Part shown: positions 50,366 through 59,985 of the stretch, one piece after another
How positions within the stretch are numbered: the stretch's first letter is position 1
Layout of the letters: each line of letters opens with the position of its first letter
Assembly (NCBI GenBank): GCA_041745765.1
Contig: JBGTIH010000180.1
Location: 62,001-126,000, forward strand
Length of the DNA stretch: 64,000 nt
Direction of reading: 5' to 3'
Origin: JAHCHG01 sp041745765
GTDB lineage: Bacteria > Acidobacteriota > Blastocatellia > Pyrinomonadales > Pyrinomonadaceae
The notes under the pieces: model-generated
What the model was told of the DNA's origin: nothing
The model's input: only the letters and a program-made list of their open reading frames with translations
Databases searched by the model: none
Program-made: the position numbers and the translations under genes

Positions 50366-53329
50366 TTAGAACACAAAACGCAGACCGAGTTGCAGTTGGC
50401 GCGGTCCGCCGAAGCGGGCGGTTGACGGCGCAAAGAGCGGAATTCCGAAATTCGGATCGGACGGCGAACCATCGGCAAGCGGCTGACCGAAAACGCTGAT
50501 CGCATCGTTGCCGAAGTTTTTATTTGAAGCGCGCGTGACGTTAAAGACTTCCGCCGATAAATCGAGCCGCATCGTTTCGCCGAATTTGAACCCTTTCAAC
50601 AATCGCAAATCCAAGTTAAAGAAATTCGGCTGACGAAAAGTGTTGCGTCCGACCATTTGACCATTAATAATGGCACGATCATTTTCATCATTGCCGTCAT
50701 TTTGAATATCCGAGCCGAGAACAGCGGTATATGGAAAACCGCTGCGCGTGATCAGAACACCGGAAAGCGTAAATCCGTAGCCCAGATCAACTAAACCGCT
50801 GGCGTTAAAATTGTGGCGAACGTCCTGTTTTGAATAACCGCGTTCAATTGATAAATCAAACGGATTGAGCGCGGGTTCTTGTGAAAAGTTGCGCTCGTTG
50901 GAATCGTCATCAACATTGCGCGCCAGAGTGTAATTGATCTGCATCTGATAGCGTTTGGCAAATCGGCGGGTCAGTGTTGCGGTCATTCCGTCATACGTCG
51001 AATGTGCAGTTGATTCGTTAATCGAAAGCCAGCTAACTGCCGGATTCGGTCGCGCTGTCGGGAAAACCGGAACGCCCTGCGCGTTAATTGTCGGCGGGAA
51101 CAGGTTGCGGTTGGTGCGTCTTTGCAAATTCCAGGTCGAATTGCGAATGTAGCCGATAGACATTGCAAAATCGCTGCCAAGCCGTTGTTCGAGCGTTGCC
51201 GAAACCTGAAATGAACGCGGATTTCGGAAATCTTCATCAAATCCGAAAACACGCGGTCTAGTGATAAAATTGGCGAGGCTTGCCGGGATTGACGTTAAAA
51301 CATTCGGGAATGTCAAAACCGCATTCGGTCCTCTTAAAAAGCAACCGGCTCTGTTAGGATCGGGCGAATTGCGGCAGGCGTTCGGTTCGGAAATATCAAT
51401 TAATTGCGTTGTAAATCCGTCGTTGGTGAAAACTCTCTGGAAAAGATTGGCTGGTGTGCGAGCCGCGTAAATTCCGCTTGAAACGCGAATTACCGTATCG
51501 CCTCTGCCATTGACATCATACGCAAATCCGAGACGCGGTTGAAACATCTTTAAATCATTCGGAATACGTCCGGTTTCCGGTATGCCCGGAAATGTTTGTT
51601 CGGGCTGCGGATTGATTTGCGCTTCGTAGCGAAAGCCGGCATTGACCGTTAATTGATTGGAAACCTTGATGCGGTCTTGAATGAAAAGCGCAAATTCCTT
51701 CTGCGTTCCACTAAACCGCGACAACTCCTGATCGTTCGGAGCAAGTGTCTGTCGAAAACGGCGCGGGCGTAAGTTGATGAAATTTTCCAGTCCGGTCAAT
51801 GTAACGCCGCCGGAAACGCGGGTTTCAAAATCCCAACGACCTTGAATATTCGCTTCGCGGCGTTGGCGAACGCGGTTGATATTTGTATCAACACCGAATC
51901 GAAGTTGGTGAATTCCGGCGGTTACGCTCAAATTATTGGCAAATTGAAAGCGCGTCGTATCGAATTGGCGCGGACGACCGGCATCGCCGCCGATGTCTCC
52001 GACTCCGGCAATATTGATGCGCGGCTCATTTGAATTCGGATTTTCAAGCCGAAAATCGGTGGCAACCTGTCCGCGAAATTCATTGATAATATTCGGGCTG
52101 AAAACCGTAACAAGCGAGCCTTTCAAACCGTTACTCGAACCTTCACGGGTGTAATTGCTGCTTTCTGAAGCTGATTGACGCGGTGAATCGAAATTGAAAT
52201 TTTCGCCGCGCATTCTTGTATAAGTGTATTGAAAATTAAGCGTGTTGTTTTGATTCAAAATAAAATCCGTGCGTCCGAAAACAGCAGTCGGGTTATTCGT
52301 GCCGCGTTTTTCGCCTTCGAGCGCGGCAAGCGTCGCCGGAAACGGAATTCCCGCCGGACGGTTAAATTCGACAACAAACGGAACACGCAAATAATTTTGT
52401 TCCGCGCTCAAGAAAAAGAATGCGCGGTCGCGGACAATCGGACCGCCGATAGAACCGCCGAATTGATTCTGCGCGTTGTCCAGATCACGGTCAAAAGCAT
52501 TCTTTGAAGTCAGACGGCGGTTGCGATTGAAATAAAACGCCTCACCGCGAATATCGTTTGTTCCCGATTTCGTTACCACATTGACAAAACCTGCGGTCGT
52601 TCTGCCAACTTCGGCATTTGCGCCGGAACGCACGACCTGAAATTCACGAACAGCCGATTGCGGAAAAAAGAAAACCGATTCGTTTCCGCCGCGCTGATTT
52701 CCTTGCAGAGCGTCATTAAAATCAGTGCCGTCAACTGAAATATTGGAATTAATCGAACGCTGTCCGGCAACAACCAGACCGCTTCTGTCGGATTCCTGCA
52801 CAACCGCCGGAGTCAGGGTTACAAATTCGGTGAAATTTCTGCCGCGAACCGGCAAATCCGAAACTAGTCTTTGCGTAATCAGCGATCCGGTTGCCGATGA
52901 TTGCGGGTCGAGAACTTCGGAATCTCCCACGACATTAACTTCCGCCGTCAGCGTTTCCGGTTGCAAAGAAAGATTAAGCGGTGTTGTTTCACCGACTTGC
53001 AATGTAATATTCTGTCGCGTATTTGCCGTAAAACCCGGAGCATTTACCGAAATGGTATAATTTCCGACGGGCAAAACCCGCGCCGAAAATCTTCCGTTTC
53101 CATCGGTTGTCGTGTTTCGTTCGAGTCCGGTTTCCGTGTTGCGAACATTCACGCTCGCCCCCGGCACAATCGCGCCGTTGGCATCGGTAATCGTGCCTTC
53201 GATTGAAGCACTTCCCGATTCTGATTGCGCCGCCGCACCGGAAATAAAAATAAAGCAAATCAGCAAAACGCCGATGTTCAACTTAAAAATATCGAGTGAA
53301 CTATTTTGTTTTTGATTAATTGATTTCAT
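50366..53329 (-). CDS. Oar-like TonB-dependent receptor with carboxypeptidase-regulatory N-domain
   Basis: A 987-residue outer-membrane protein. The signal peptide (about 1-35, ...GAAAQ) is followed by a carboxypeptidase-regulatory domain (about 40-125; SIEGTITDANGAIVPGASVNVRNTETGLERNTTTDGNGRFSARVLPVGNYTISV). A plug domain (about 135-260, with GLVVAGQRSINSNISVDGTDFND and RSGANAEVGRTTAGFVNVVTKSGTN) and a beta-barrel end in LGLRFVF, with Phe as the last residue as required by the BAM machinery. GGAG precedes the start. This Oar/Cna-type receptor class is heavily expanded in Acidobacteriota and probably takes up large or polymeric substrates; its ligand is unknown. Confidence 0.93.
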   Translation of the reverse strand: MKSINQKQNSSLDIFKLNIGVLLICFIFISGAAAQSESGSASIEGTITDANGAIVPGASVNVRNTETGLERNTTTDGNGRFSARVLPVGNYTISVNAPGFTANTRQNITLQVGETTPLNLSLQPETLTAEVNVVGDSEVLDPQSSATGSLITQRLVSDLPVRGRNFTEFVTLTPAVVQESDRSGLVVAGQRSINSNISVDGTDFNDALQGNQRGGNESVFFFPQSAVREFQVVRSGANAEVGRTTAGFVNVVTKSGTNDIRGEAFYFNRNRRLTSKNAFDRDLDNAQNQFGGSIGGPIVRDRAFFFLSAEQNYLRVPFVVEFNRPAGIPFPATLAALEGEKRGTNNPTAVFGRTDFILNQNNTLNFQYTYTRMRGENFNFDSPRQSASESSNYTREGSSNGLKGSLVTVFSPNIINEFRGQVATDFRLENPNSNEPRINIAGVGDIGGDAGRPRQFDTTRFQFANNLSVTAGIHQLRFGVDTNINRVRQRREANIQGRWDFETRVSGGVTLTGLENFINLRPRRFRQTLAPNDQELSRFSGTQKEFALFIQDRIKVSNQLTVNAGFRYEAQINPQPEQTFPGIPETGRIPNDLKMFQPRLGFAYDVNGRGDTVIRVSSGIYAARTPANLFQRVFTNDGFTTQLIDISEPNACRNSPDPNRAGCFLRGPNAVLTFPNVLTSIPASLANFITRPRVFGFDEDFRNPRSFQVSATLEQRLGSDFAMSIGYIRNSTWNLQRRTNRNLFPPTINAQGVPVFPTARPNPAVSWLSINESTAHSTYDGMTATLTRRFAKRYQMQINYTLARNVDDDSNERNFSQEPALNPFDLSIERGYSKQDVRHNFNASGLVDLGYGFTLSGVLITRSGFPYTAVLGSDIQNDGNDENDRAIINGQMVGRNTFRQPNFFNLDLRLLKGFKFGETMRLDLSAEVFNVTRASNKNFGNDAISVFGQPLADGSPSDPNFGIPLFAPSTARFGGPRQLQLGLRFVF

Positions 53330-53648
53330 TTAAATACAATTTCTCCATTAGATTTAAATACTGTTACTAAAAAATTTTGATTGAAATTAAGACAATTTTG
53401 ATTGGCGCATAAAAACTTTGTTTATATGCTGAAAATAAATTGTAATTGTGAATGGTGAAAGTTACGGAAGATTTAAATAGATATTAACTATCTGTTAAAT
53501 ATTTTGATTTACTTTTGAAAAAGGCTGTAAATCGGGCAAATTGCTATTTAACAAATGTTACAATTTCCAAAATTCAACAAAAAAATGTCCGCCAAATTTG
53601 ACGGACATTTTTTGTTCTGACCGGAAAAAAATTGAATTAAACAAAACT
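53330..53648. other. AT-rich intergenic region with a terminator
   Basis: About 320 bp. The right part carries a terminator for the serine hydrolase gene: stem AAAAATGTCCG / CGGACATTTTT at 53581-53612 with T-run. No gene, clear promoter or further repeat was found, apart from a single TGGTGAA-like word near 53451. Confidence 0.65.
53581..53613 (-). terminator. Terminator of the serine hydrolase gene
   Basis: Eleven-bp arms AAAAATGTCCG (53581-53591) and CGGACATTTTT (53602-53612) with a 10-nt loop and T-runs on both sides. Confidence 0.85.
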
Positions 53649-56102
53649 TCAATTTTTCCCCACGGCTTTTTTCGCAATATTCGGAGCGAACACTTGATTA
53701 TCAATCGCCGTATTATGTTTTATCTCTTTGATATAAGTAACTATATCTCCCATTCCCGGATTGACCTGCACAATCTTAAAAGGAATCATTACGCCGTCAA
53801 TTTCTCTGTAATCCGAATAAGTTTCGGTAATCGGAAATTTCTGCGAAGACGTGCTGGAACTCAAAATTGTGATTCGCTTGAGCGGCAAAAATGTTTTGGT
53901 CGAAATATGATACGTAATTTTGCTCGCTTTTTCAGGTTCGATGACGAAAATATAAACTTCTTCATCGCCGACCTTTCCCATTCCGGTAATTTCCGCCTTT
54001 TTGATTTTCTCTTTCCAATTTACAAAACTGTAAAAATCATTGTTGAATTTCGCATCTTCGAGGCGTTGCCCGGTCAAAGTGTCATCCGGCGAAAAACTCA
54101 TAATACTTCCGCCGCTCGTGCCGTTGAAATAATCTTGAATTGTGGCGATTTCCTTGCCTAAAGCCATCACTTTCAGGCTCGAAGCCGCCATATTGGGAGC
54201 TTTTGCAAAACTTTGTCCGACACCTTTTAAACCTTGATGAACGAAATCAATTTCAACATTCGTTACGCGCGAATTGATTTTTTTCAGATTTTCCGCACCG
54301 CCCGAAGCTTCAATTACTTTCGTCATCAACTGATCCGCCGTAATTTTCGCAGCAACATTTTTTTCGGTTTCGCCGATAAAATTAAACGGAAATTCGCCTT
54401 CCGGCTGGCTTAAAATTATTCCTTCGACTTTGTTTTCCGCGCCGCGCCGCGCTTTGACGCTGTAAGTATCGGGCAGATTCGGCGAATTAAAAACATTCGT
54501 TTCTTTTTCGACCAGCGGATACGGCGGCTGATCGCCGACAACGAGCGAAACCTTGCCGCTGACTTCTTTTATCTCGATGAATGCGCCTTTATTCTGCTCT
54601 GATTCGTATCTGCCGATCAACTGTTTGACAGATTCCGTAGATTTTATTTCTTTACTGACATCCGCGCTGGTCTTCGGTAAAGTAACATTTCCCTGCGGCT
54701 GTTCTAAAAGTGCGGAGTTTTCTTTAAATGTAATAAAAAAGCCTTCCGGCGCATTTGATAATTTATATTTTCTGCCTTCCACCTTTTCCAGAATATACGT
54801 CGGTTGTCCGGGGAAACTAACGGTCAGTTTGCCTTCTTCATTTTTTACTTCGACATTAAAACCTGCTTCGACAAGCCGATATGTTCCGGTTTCTTTTATT
54901 TCGGTTGAAACCGTTTGCCCCGTGCCTTCTTCTTTAAGTTCGCCGAGCATATTTTCCCAAACAATCGCCATCAGTTCATTTCCCAAACTCGAACCCGTAA
55001 CATTTGTCAGCATCACGAAACCGATGTTTTCTTCGGGAATAAGCGCGACCATCGAATTAAATCCGTCAATATTTCCGCCGTGCTGAACGACGCGTTTGCC
55101 TTTCCAATCCTGCAAAAACCACCCTAAACCGTAAGAAACTTTGCCGTCCGGCGTAATATTTTGTTGCGGTTTGATCCATTCTTCAAAACTCTTTTCGGAA
55201 ATGAGCCGTTTTCCGCCGAGTTCGCCTTTGTTCAGAATAAATTTCAGCCATTTCGCCATATCGTTCGCGCCGGAATTTATCGAACCGGCGGGCGCGACTT
55301 CGGTTATTTCTCGCGTCGGCAGATTTCGCGTCAGTTTTGTGTCGAAATTATAATCATAGCCGAGCGAAAAATCTTTCGCTTTCTGCATTTCCATAATCGA
55401 AACCGAACTGTTGAGCATTCCCAGAGGTTTCAGAATATCCTGCGCGACGTAATTTTCCCACGTTTTGCCCTGAACTTTGGCAACTGCTTCGCCCGCCGCC
55501 GTGTACATAATATTTTGATATTGGAATTTTTCGCGCAATTTCGCTGTCGGGCGCGCTTCGCCCGTAACGCGAATCAATTCTTCGCGAGTTAATTTTCCGG
55601 TAATCATCGCCAGATCGGTGCGGTTTAAACCGGAAGAATGCGCGAGCAGATCGCGGACGGTGATGTTTTTATCAATTTCCGCGTCATTTATCTTAAAATA
55701 CGGCAGATATTTTTTCGGCGAATCGTCGAGCGATAATTTTCCTTGGTCCTGACTCATCAAAACCGAAAGTGCGGTGAACGCTTTGGTCGCCGAACCGATG
55801 GCAAACTGCGTGTCGGCAGTAACGGGAATTTGTTTTTCAAAATTCTTAAAACCGTAGCCTTTCGATAAAACGACTTCGCCGTCTTTGACGATTGCCAGAC
55901 TCAAACCCGGAATGCCGAGTTCCTTGCGCCGCGCTTCGAGTTTTTCCTCGATTTTCGCCAGCCTTTTTTGCAGATCGCTCATTCGGGCGGTTTGCACCAC
56001 GCCCGAATTTTGCGCCAAAGCCGTCTGCGGCAGCGAAATTGCAACAAGCGATAAAATTAAAGCAAATGAAAGCAGGAAACGTATCTGTATTGTATTTTTC
56101 AT
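53649..56102 (-). CDS. Exported serine hydrolase (class C beta-lactamase fold) fused to LolA-like domain
   Basis: An 817-residue periplasmic protein. Signal peptide 1-31 (QTALAQ) is followed by a beta-lactamase/DD-peptidase-like (CubicO) domain at about 45-385. It has Ser104-x-x-Lys107 in IGSATKAF, Tyr195-x-Asn197 in FQYQNIMY, and HGG near 335. Two intermediate strand-rich modules (about 395-590) contain a DUF3471-like segment. The last 220 residues (about 595-817) are a LolA/LppX-like domain with ASGGAENLKKINSRVTNVEIDF and SDYREIDGVMIPFKIVQ. Fusing a penicillin-binding-protein-like hydrolase to a lipid-carrier domain suggests an envelope substrate. GGAG precedes the start. Confidence 0.9.
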   Translation of the reverse strand: MKNTIQIRFLLSFALILSLVAISLPQTALAQNSGVVQTARMSDLQKRLAKIEEKLEARRKELGIPGLSLAIVKDGEVVLSKGYGFKNFEKQIPVTADTQFAIGSATKAFTALSVLMSQDQGKLSLDDSPKKYLPYFKINDAEIDKNITVRDLLAHSSGLNRTDLAMITGKLTREELIRVTGEARPTAKLREKFQYQNIMYTAAGEAVAKVQGKTWENYVAQDILKPLGMLNSSVSIMEMQKAKDFSLGYDYNFDTKLTRNLPTREITEVAPAGSINSGANDMAKWLKFILNKGELGGKRLISEKSFEEWIKPQQNITPDGKVSYGLGWFLQDWKGKRVVQHGGNIDGFNSMVALIPEENIGFVMLTNVTGSSLGNELMAIVWENMLGELKEEGTGQTVSTEIKETGTYRLVEAGFNVEVKNEEGKLTVSFPGQPTYILEKVEGRKYKLSNAPEGFFITFKENSALLEQPQGNVTLPKTSADVSKEIKSTESVKQLIGRYESEQNKGAFIEIKEVSGKVSLVVGDQPPYPLVEKETNVFNSPNLPDTYSVKARRGAENKVEGIILSQPEGEFPFNFIGETEKNVAAKITADQLMTKVIEASGGAENLKKINSRVTNVEIDFVHQGLKGVGQSFAKAPNMAASSLKVMALGKEIATIQDYFNGTSGGSIMSFSPDDTLTGQRLEDAKFNNDFYSFVNWKEKIKKAEITGMGKVGDEEVYIFVIEPEKASKITYHISTKTFLPLKRITILSSSTSSQKFPITETYSDYREIDGVMIPFKIVQVNPGMGDIVTYIKEIKHNTAIDNQVFAPNIAKKAVGKN

Positions 56103-56257
56103 CGAATTTCTCCGTTTTTTTTCTGAATTTTTACTTGATTTTCATTTATTTCTACGAAGAAAACGCGCAAAAGGTTTAATTTATTGGGTGTTAAATTTTC
56201 GTTAAAATTTGCAAGACGCGTGAAAAAAGCTAAAATCTGAATAGGAGCGAAGAATTT

Positions 56258-56830
56258 ATGGGACTGCCGAAACTGAAAACGAAAATCAGCATAGAAGACT
56301 ATCTCGAAGGCGAAGAAATCAGCCAAATCCGCCACGAATATGTTGACGGCGAAGTTTACGCAATGGCTGGCGCAAGCGACCGACATCACCGGATTTCAGC
56401 CAATATTTTTATAAAATTAGACGATCATCTTGAAGATTCGGACTGCGAAGCGTTTATGACCGATATGAAATTCAAGGTTGACGAAAGAACATTTTATTAC
56501 CCGGACGTTTTCGTAACTTGCGAGGAAAATCCCGAAAGCGCGTTTTATCGCCAACATCCGGTTTTGATTATCGAAGTTCTTTCGCCTTCGACGCGGCAAA
56601 CCGACAAACGCGAAAAACTTCGTGTTTATCAGCAAATTCCGACTGTTCAGGAATATGTCATCATCGAACAGGACGAAATAAAACTCGAAATTCACCGCCG
56701 CCAACCCGACGGACGATGGATAACTCACTATTACGACCAAACCGACCGCGACGAAACAATCGAATTTCAATCGGTCGGATTACCAACAACTCTCGATGAA
56801 ATCTACCGGCGCGTCAGATTTGAAGATTAA
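56258..56830 (+). CDS. Uma2 family endonuclease-like protein (DUF820)
   Basis: A 190-residue protein of the Uma2 / DUF820 family, predicted PD-(D/E)xK nucleases. Visible blocks are EYVDGEVYAMAGASDRHHRISANI (about 28-51), FYYPDVFVTCEENP (about 80-93) and the core VLIIEVLSPSTRQTDKREKL, with Glu-x-L-S-P-S-T and a Lys or Arg typical of Uma2. Uma2 genes are numerous in Cyanobacteria and Acidobacteriota, with unclear physiological role. The gene is single, with a terminator 80 bp after it. Confidence 0.9.
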   Translation: MGLPKLKTKISIEDYLEGEEISQIRHEYVDGEVYAMAGASDRHHRISANIFIKLDDHLEDSDCEAFMTDMKFKVDERTFYYPDVFVTCEENPESAFYRQHPVLIIEVLSPSTRQTDKREKLRVYQQIPTVQEYVIIEQDEIKLEIHRRQPDGRWITHYYDQTDRDETIEFQSVGLPTTLDEIYRRVRFED

Positions 56831-56907
56831 AGTCCTTAAATTTCTGAAAATTTGTCTGTTTTGTCTCTGAAAGGGACGCTATCGAAAATATAATCGAACT
56901 CTTAAAC

Positions 56908-56948
56908 GCAAAAAAACTCCAAACCTGAATGATTAGGAGTTTTTTTGC
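56908..56948. terminator. Bidirectional terminator
   Basis: The stem GCAAAAAAACTCC / GGAGTTTTTTTGC has a 15-nt loop between the convergent Uma2 and histidine-kinase genes. Confidence 0.85.
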
Positions 56949-56965
56949 TGATTTGTTTTAAAGAT

Positions 56966-58978
56966 CTACAGACGCGGCAGCATTATGCTGAAGCGCGAAC
57001 CGCGTCCGACTTCGGATTCAACCTCGACGTTGCCGCCGTGTTGTTCGGCGATTTCTTTGACGAGTGACAAGCCTAAACCGGTTGATTCTTCTTCTTTATC
57101 TTGTCCGTCGCGCGAAACGCGATAAAATTTTTGCCAGATTTTCTCGTGTTCGCTCGAATGTATGCCGAAACCGCGGTCTTCGACAACGACGCGCAAGAAA
57201 TCTGATTCCAAAATTGTCGAAACAATAATTGAAGTTCTTTCGGGGCTGTAGCGAATCGCATTATCGAGCAAATTTGAAACGGCGCGTGAAACCAAACCTT
57301 TATCGGCGGCGATCGGCGGCAGATGCGGATTTGCCTGCTCGACCAAACGAATTCGTTTACGTTTTGCCGTTTCCTGAAAGTCACCGACGACCTCGTGAAC
57401 GACCGTATCGAGTTTGACCGGAGTTTTGGAAACTTCTTTTTTGTCCGATTGTTCGAGATTGGAAACCGATAGAAATGTTGCCAACATTTTTGATAAACGC
57501 TGTGATTCATTGGCGATTATTCCCATAAATTCGCGCTGATCTTCGGTCAAATTTTCGTCCGTCAGCATAATTTCGGCGAATCCCTTAATACTCGTGATCG
57601 GCGTGCGGAGTTCGTGCGACATCAATGATGCCATATCACTGCGGAGTTTTTCGTTTTCTTTGATGGCGGAAATATCGCAGAAAGTAATGAGAAAACACGC
57701 CGGTTTCATCGGCACATTTGTTTCGTGAATTGATTCGGTTTCGCTTGGAACTTTGACCAGCGAAATCTGCATTTTCAGAGTTTTATTCGTTTCGGGAAAA
57801 AACAATTCGCCTTTGTAGCATTCGCCGGTTTGCAAAACGCGGCGAATCGCCAGACTCGGTTCGTTGAAAACGTCGGTTTTGAAGCGTTCGAGCAAACCGA
57901 ACAGATCGAATTCATAAAATTCCTGCGCGTTGAGCTTGGCAAGATGCCGCATCTGACGGTTCAAATACGCTAAAGTTCCGTCCAAATAAGCGATGGCGTG
58001 CGCTTCCTTTAGATACGAACTGGCAATCGCACTGAAAGATTGTTCTTTGATAATTCCGTGAATCAGGCTGATAATATCGAGCCGGTTTTCGGCGGAAAAA
58101 GTCGAAAAGAAACTCCACCAATGCCGGTGCGGCAGATTTTTTTGACGCAATTCCTTGCGCTGAAAATTCTGGGCAAGCTGTCCGCTGAAGGCTTCGAGAA
58201 GCGCGACATCGGCGCGTTCGAAATTCTGCTCGACCTTGACGAATAAAACGCCGATCACGACATTTTCATAAATCAGCGGAAGCGCAACCTGCGCCGAGCA
58301 TTTTTCCGCATCGCCGGTTTTTATAACCGTTTGCCTGTTTGTCAGCGCGTCTTCGCAAAGCTCTATGCTCTCGCGCCACGAAGATTGCCGTTCAATTGCC
58401 GAATTATTTCTTTCGTCGTTTCGCGCCCGCGCGATCGGATTGAGTTCGCCGTCAAATTCGCGGCGAAAAACGATCGCTTCCGAAACAGGCAGAATCGTTT
58501 CGAGAAGTTTCAAACCGCTTTCAATCCGCAAATCTGCCGATTTTCCTTCGAGCAGATGTCCGGTCGAAGCCAGATACACGAGTTTTTCGGTAAGTTCGGA
58601 ATCAATTGTCCAGATTTTTTTCAAGTGAACAATCATCAGCGTCAAACATACCGTCAGCGCGATCGGAATAAATAAAAGACTTATTTCTAATAATTTAGCC
58701 GCTAAAAGACTGACGCAAAACCAGAGCGCGAGATAACACAACACGGGCGGCAAAACCTTCTTTGCGCTGAATTTTTCCGCCCACAATCCGACCGCCAAAC
58801 TTATGGCAATCAAAATCAAGAGCTTCCACCAGGTAAAAGAAGCGTTGACGGGCATCACAAGTTCTTTTATAAAAGAAAAAACTCCGTTGCCGAAACTCCA
58901 CAACAACGCCACGAACAACGCCACAGCCACAGATAACGAAAGCGAAATTATAACGCTCTTGTTTTTTAAAGTGTTCAT
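56966..58978 (-). CDS. Membrane sensor histidine kinase
   Basis: A 670-residue hybrid-free histidine kinase. About five membrane helices (1-130) come first, then a GAF domain (about 145-285), a PAS-like region (about 310-440) and HisKA with His in MSHELRTPITSIKGF. The C-terminal HATPase_c carries LLDNAIRYSP (N box), VEDRGFGI (G1) and TGLGLSLV (G2). The ATG at 58978 is preferred over one 16 codons upstream, because it begins right before the first helix. No response regulator is adjacent, so it is an orphan sensor here. The RVSRDGQDKEEES loop before the G2 box has a repeat-like sequence but normal length. Confidence 0.92.
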   Translation of the reverse strand: MNTLKNKSVIISLSLSVAVALFVALLWSFGNGVFSFIKELVMPVNASFTWWKLLILIAISLAVGLWAEKFSAKKVLPPVLCYLALWFCVSLLAAKLLEISLLFIPIALTVCLTLMIVHLKKIWTIDSELTEKLVYLASTGHLLEGKSADLRIESGLKLLETILPVSEAIVFRREFDGELNPIARARNDERNNSAIERQSSWRESIELCEDALTNRQTVIKTGDAEKCSAQVALPLIYENVVIGVLFVKVEQNFERADVALLEAFSGQLAQNFQRKELRQKNLPHRHWWSFFSTFSAENRLDIISLIHGIIKEQSFSAIASSYLKEAHAIAYLDGTLAYLNRQMRHLAKLNAQEFYEFDLFGLLERFKTDVFNEPSLAIRRVLQTGECYKGELFFPETNKTLKMQISLVKVPSETESIHETNVPMKPACFLITFCDISAIKENEKLRSDMASLMSHELRTPITSIKGFAEIMLTDENLTEDQREFMGIIANESQRLSKMLATFLSVSNLEQSDKKEVSKTPVKLDTVVHEVVGDFQETAKRKRIRLVEQANPHLPPIAADKGLVSRAVSNLLDNAIRYSPERTSIIVSTILESDFLRVVVEDRGFGIHSSEHEKIWQKFYRVSRDGQDKEEESTGLGLSLVKEIAEQHGGNVEVESEVGRGSRFSIMLPRL

Positions 58979-59177
58979 AGTAATTTTCGTGGAAGTAATT
59001 GCTTTGTTGCGAAAAGCTGATTGCAATGAGATAAAGAAGGTAAAAAAAATTTAAACTGGGGCAAACAATGTTGCCCACTAATTATGCAATAGTTTACCGG
59101 ATTAAATCAAGCACTATTTTGTTAATTCATTTATTTTTTAGGATAATTCTTTTCGTTCAAATATTTAACTGATGATA

Positions 59178-59290
59178 TGCACGACTGGAGCGCGGAGCAT
59201 CTCCGCTTGTCTGAGCTTGAAAGGACGCGCCGGACGTTCCAAATAAAATCAAGATTATTGCAATGAAAGGCTTTTTTGCGCTGGTCGAAA
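59178..59290. repeat. Dispersed element (copy 2, left end and core)
   Basis: It starts with GACTGGAGCGCGGAGC, and the core GGACGCGCCGGACGTTCCAAATAAAATC matches the element at 20207-20350 with about 80% identity over 60 bp. The right inverted end is missing. Confidence 0.8.
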
Positions 59291-59402
59291 GGTTTCGGGA
59301 GCAGTTCGGATATTCTGCCGGTCGGCGTTGTAACCGGCGACGGCAATGACGATGCGTTTTTCGTATTTGTGAGATAGTTTCATTTCCAAACTTTCAATTT
59401 AA

Positions 59403-59430
59403 GAAAGGCAGTGTCGTCTGCCTTTTTTAT
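59403..59430 (+). terminator. Intrinsic terminator, same type as at 63696-63722
   Basis: The stem AAAGGCAG / CTGCCTTT has a 6-nt loop and a T-run. The nearly same hairpin and following TTTTATTTTCT occur before the intact antitoxin copy at 63786, showing that the cassette duplication includes this terminator. Confidence 0.8.
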
Positions 59431-59481
59431 TTTCTAGTTTTTTTTTCTTTTACGTTAAAAATTAATTCACTGGAGAATTTT

Positions 59482-59786
59482 ATGAGTATTTCAACCTACA
59501 AAGGCACTGTCGAAAAAGGAAAATCAAACTTCATATCAATGTAAAACTACCTGAAAACACAGAAGTTTATGTAATTGTTCCTGACGAAAAGCCGTAGTTC
59601 GATTTAGCTGAAATGGCAGCAAAAATGCCGGATGACTTTCAGCCGAACGAAGAAGTCGCGCAGATCTTGAGCAGTTTCCGTCAGGCAACGAGCGAAAACG
59701 ACAAAGCCAAGATTCGCAGTCTGTTCAATCACATCGAAAGCGCCTGGAAATGGCACGAAGCCAATCCGAGCGGTTACGAAAATTGA
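59482..59786 (+). pseudogene. Decayed antitoxin paralogue fused to another gene remnant
   Basis: GGAG (59472-59475) and ATG at 59482 begin MSISTYKGTVEKGK. A one-base loss in the A-run at about 59520 then shifts the frame. With it restored, the sequence continues as KLHINVKLPENTEVYVIVPDEKP, meets TAG (59596-59598), and resumes FDLAEMAAKMPDDFQPNEE. This matches the intact gene at 63786-63995 almost throughout. The rest (about 59653-59783, ...FRQATSENDKAKIRSLFNHIES...NPSGYEN) has no match in that gene and looks like the end of another gene. Two defects make it non-functional. Confidence 0.8.
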
Positions 59787-59787
59787 G

Positions 59788-59970
59788 ATGTTTATGTTGT
59801 TCAACAAAATAATTTTTATTTTAATAACCTTAACGGCAATTTTCGCTTTTGCCTGCAATTCAAAAAGGGAAGCAAATCTCGCCCGGAATGCAGAAAAACA
59901 AATTTTCTTTATAAATTTGAATCTGAAAACGACACTTTTGACGAATTACTTAACTGAGAAATTAAGTTAA
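59788..59970 (+). CDS. Possible small lipoprotein
   Basis: A 60-residue frame, MFMLFNKIIFILITLTAIFAFACNSKREANL..., looks like a lipoprotein signal peptide with Cys at 23 after AFA. The lipobox is not ideal (Phe at -2), no clear ribosome binding site precedes it, and the tail is short and basic. It begins 2 bp after the pseudogene stop and ends 15 bp before the next start, in a region of decay. It is a doubtful gene. Confidence 0.3.
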   Translation: MFMLFNKIIFILITLTAIFAFACNSKREANLARNAEKQIFFINLNLKTTLLTNYLTEKLS

Positions 59971-59985
59971 GGAGCTTCTAACAAA

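Larger units (their letters stand above)
58979..59481. other. Non-coding region with dispersed element, terminator and decayed sequence
   Basis: About 500 bp without an intact gene. It contains the dispersed element copy at 59178-59290 and a hairpin AAAGGCAG-TGTCGT-CTGCCTTTTT (59403-59428). A plus-strand reading across 59285-59374 (...GVVTGDGNDDAFFVFVR then stop) may be the tail of a lost gene. Confidence 0.6.

Noticed and set aside
57080..57130. RVSRDGQDKEEES loop in the histidine kinase as another repeat insertion
   Set aside because: The words resemble the ACAGGATAAAG family, but the loop has the normal length between the F and G2 boxes, and the DNA match is weak. It is probably ordinary kinase sequence.
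59285..59374. Coding remnant ending GVVTGDGNDDAFFVFVR as a real gene
   Set aside because: There is no start, the reading is short and it lies within a degraded region; it is mentioned only as a possible gene tail.
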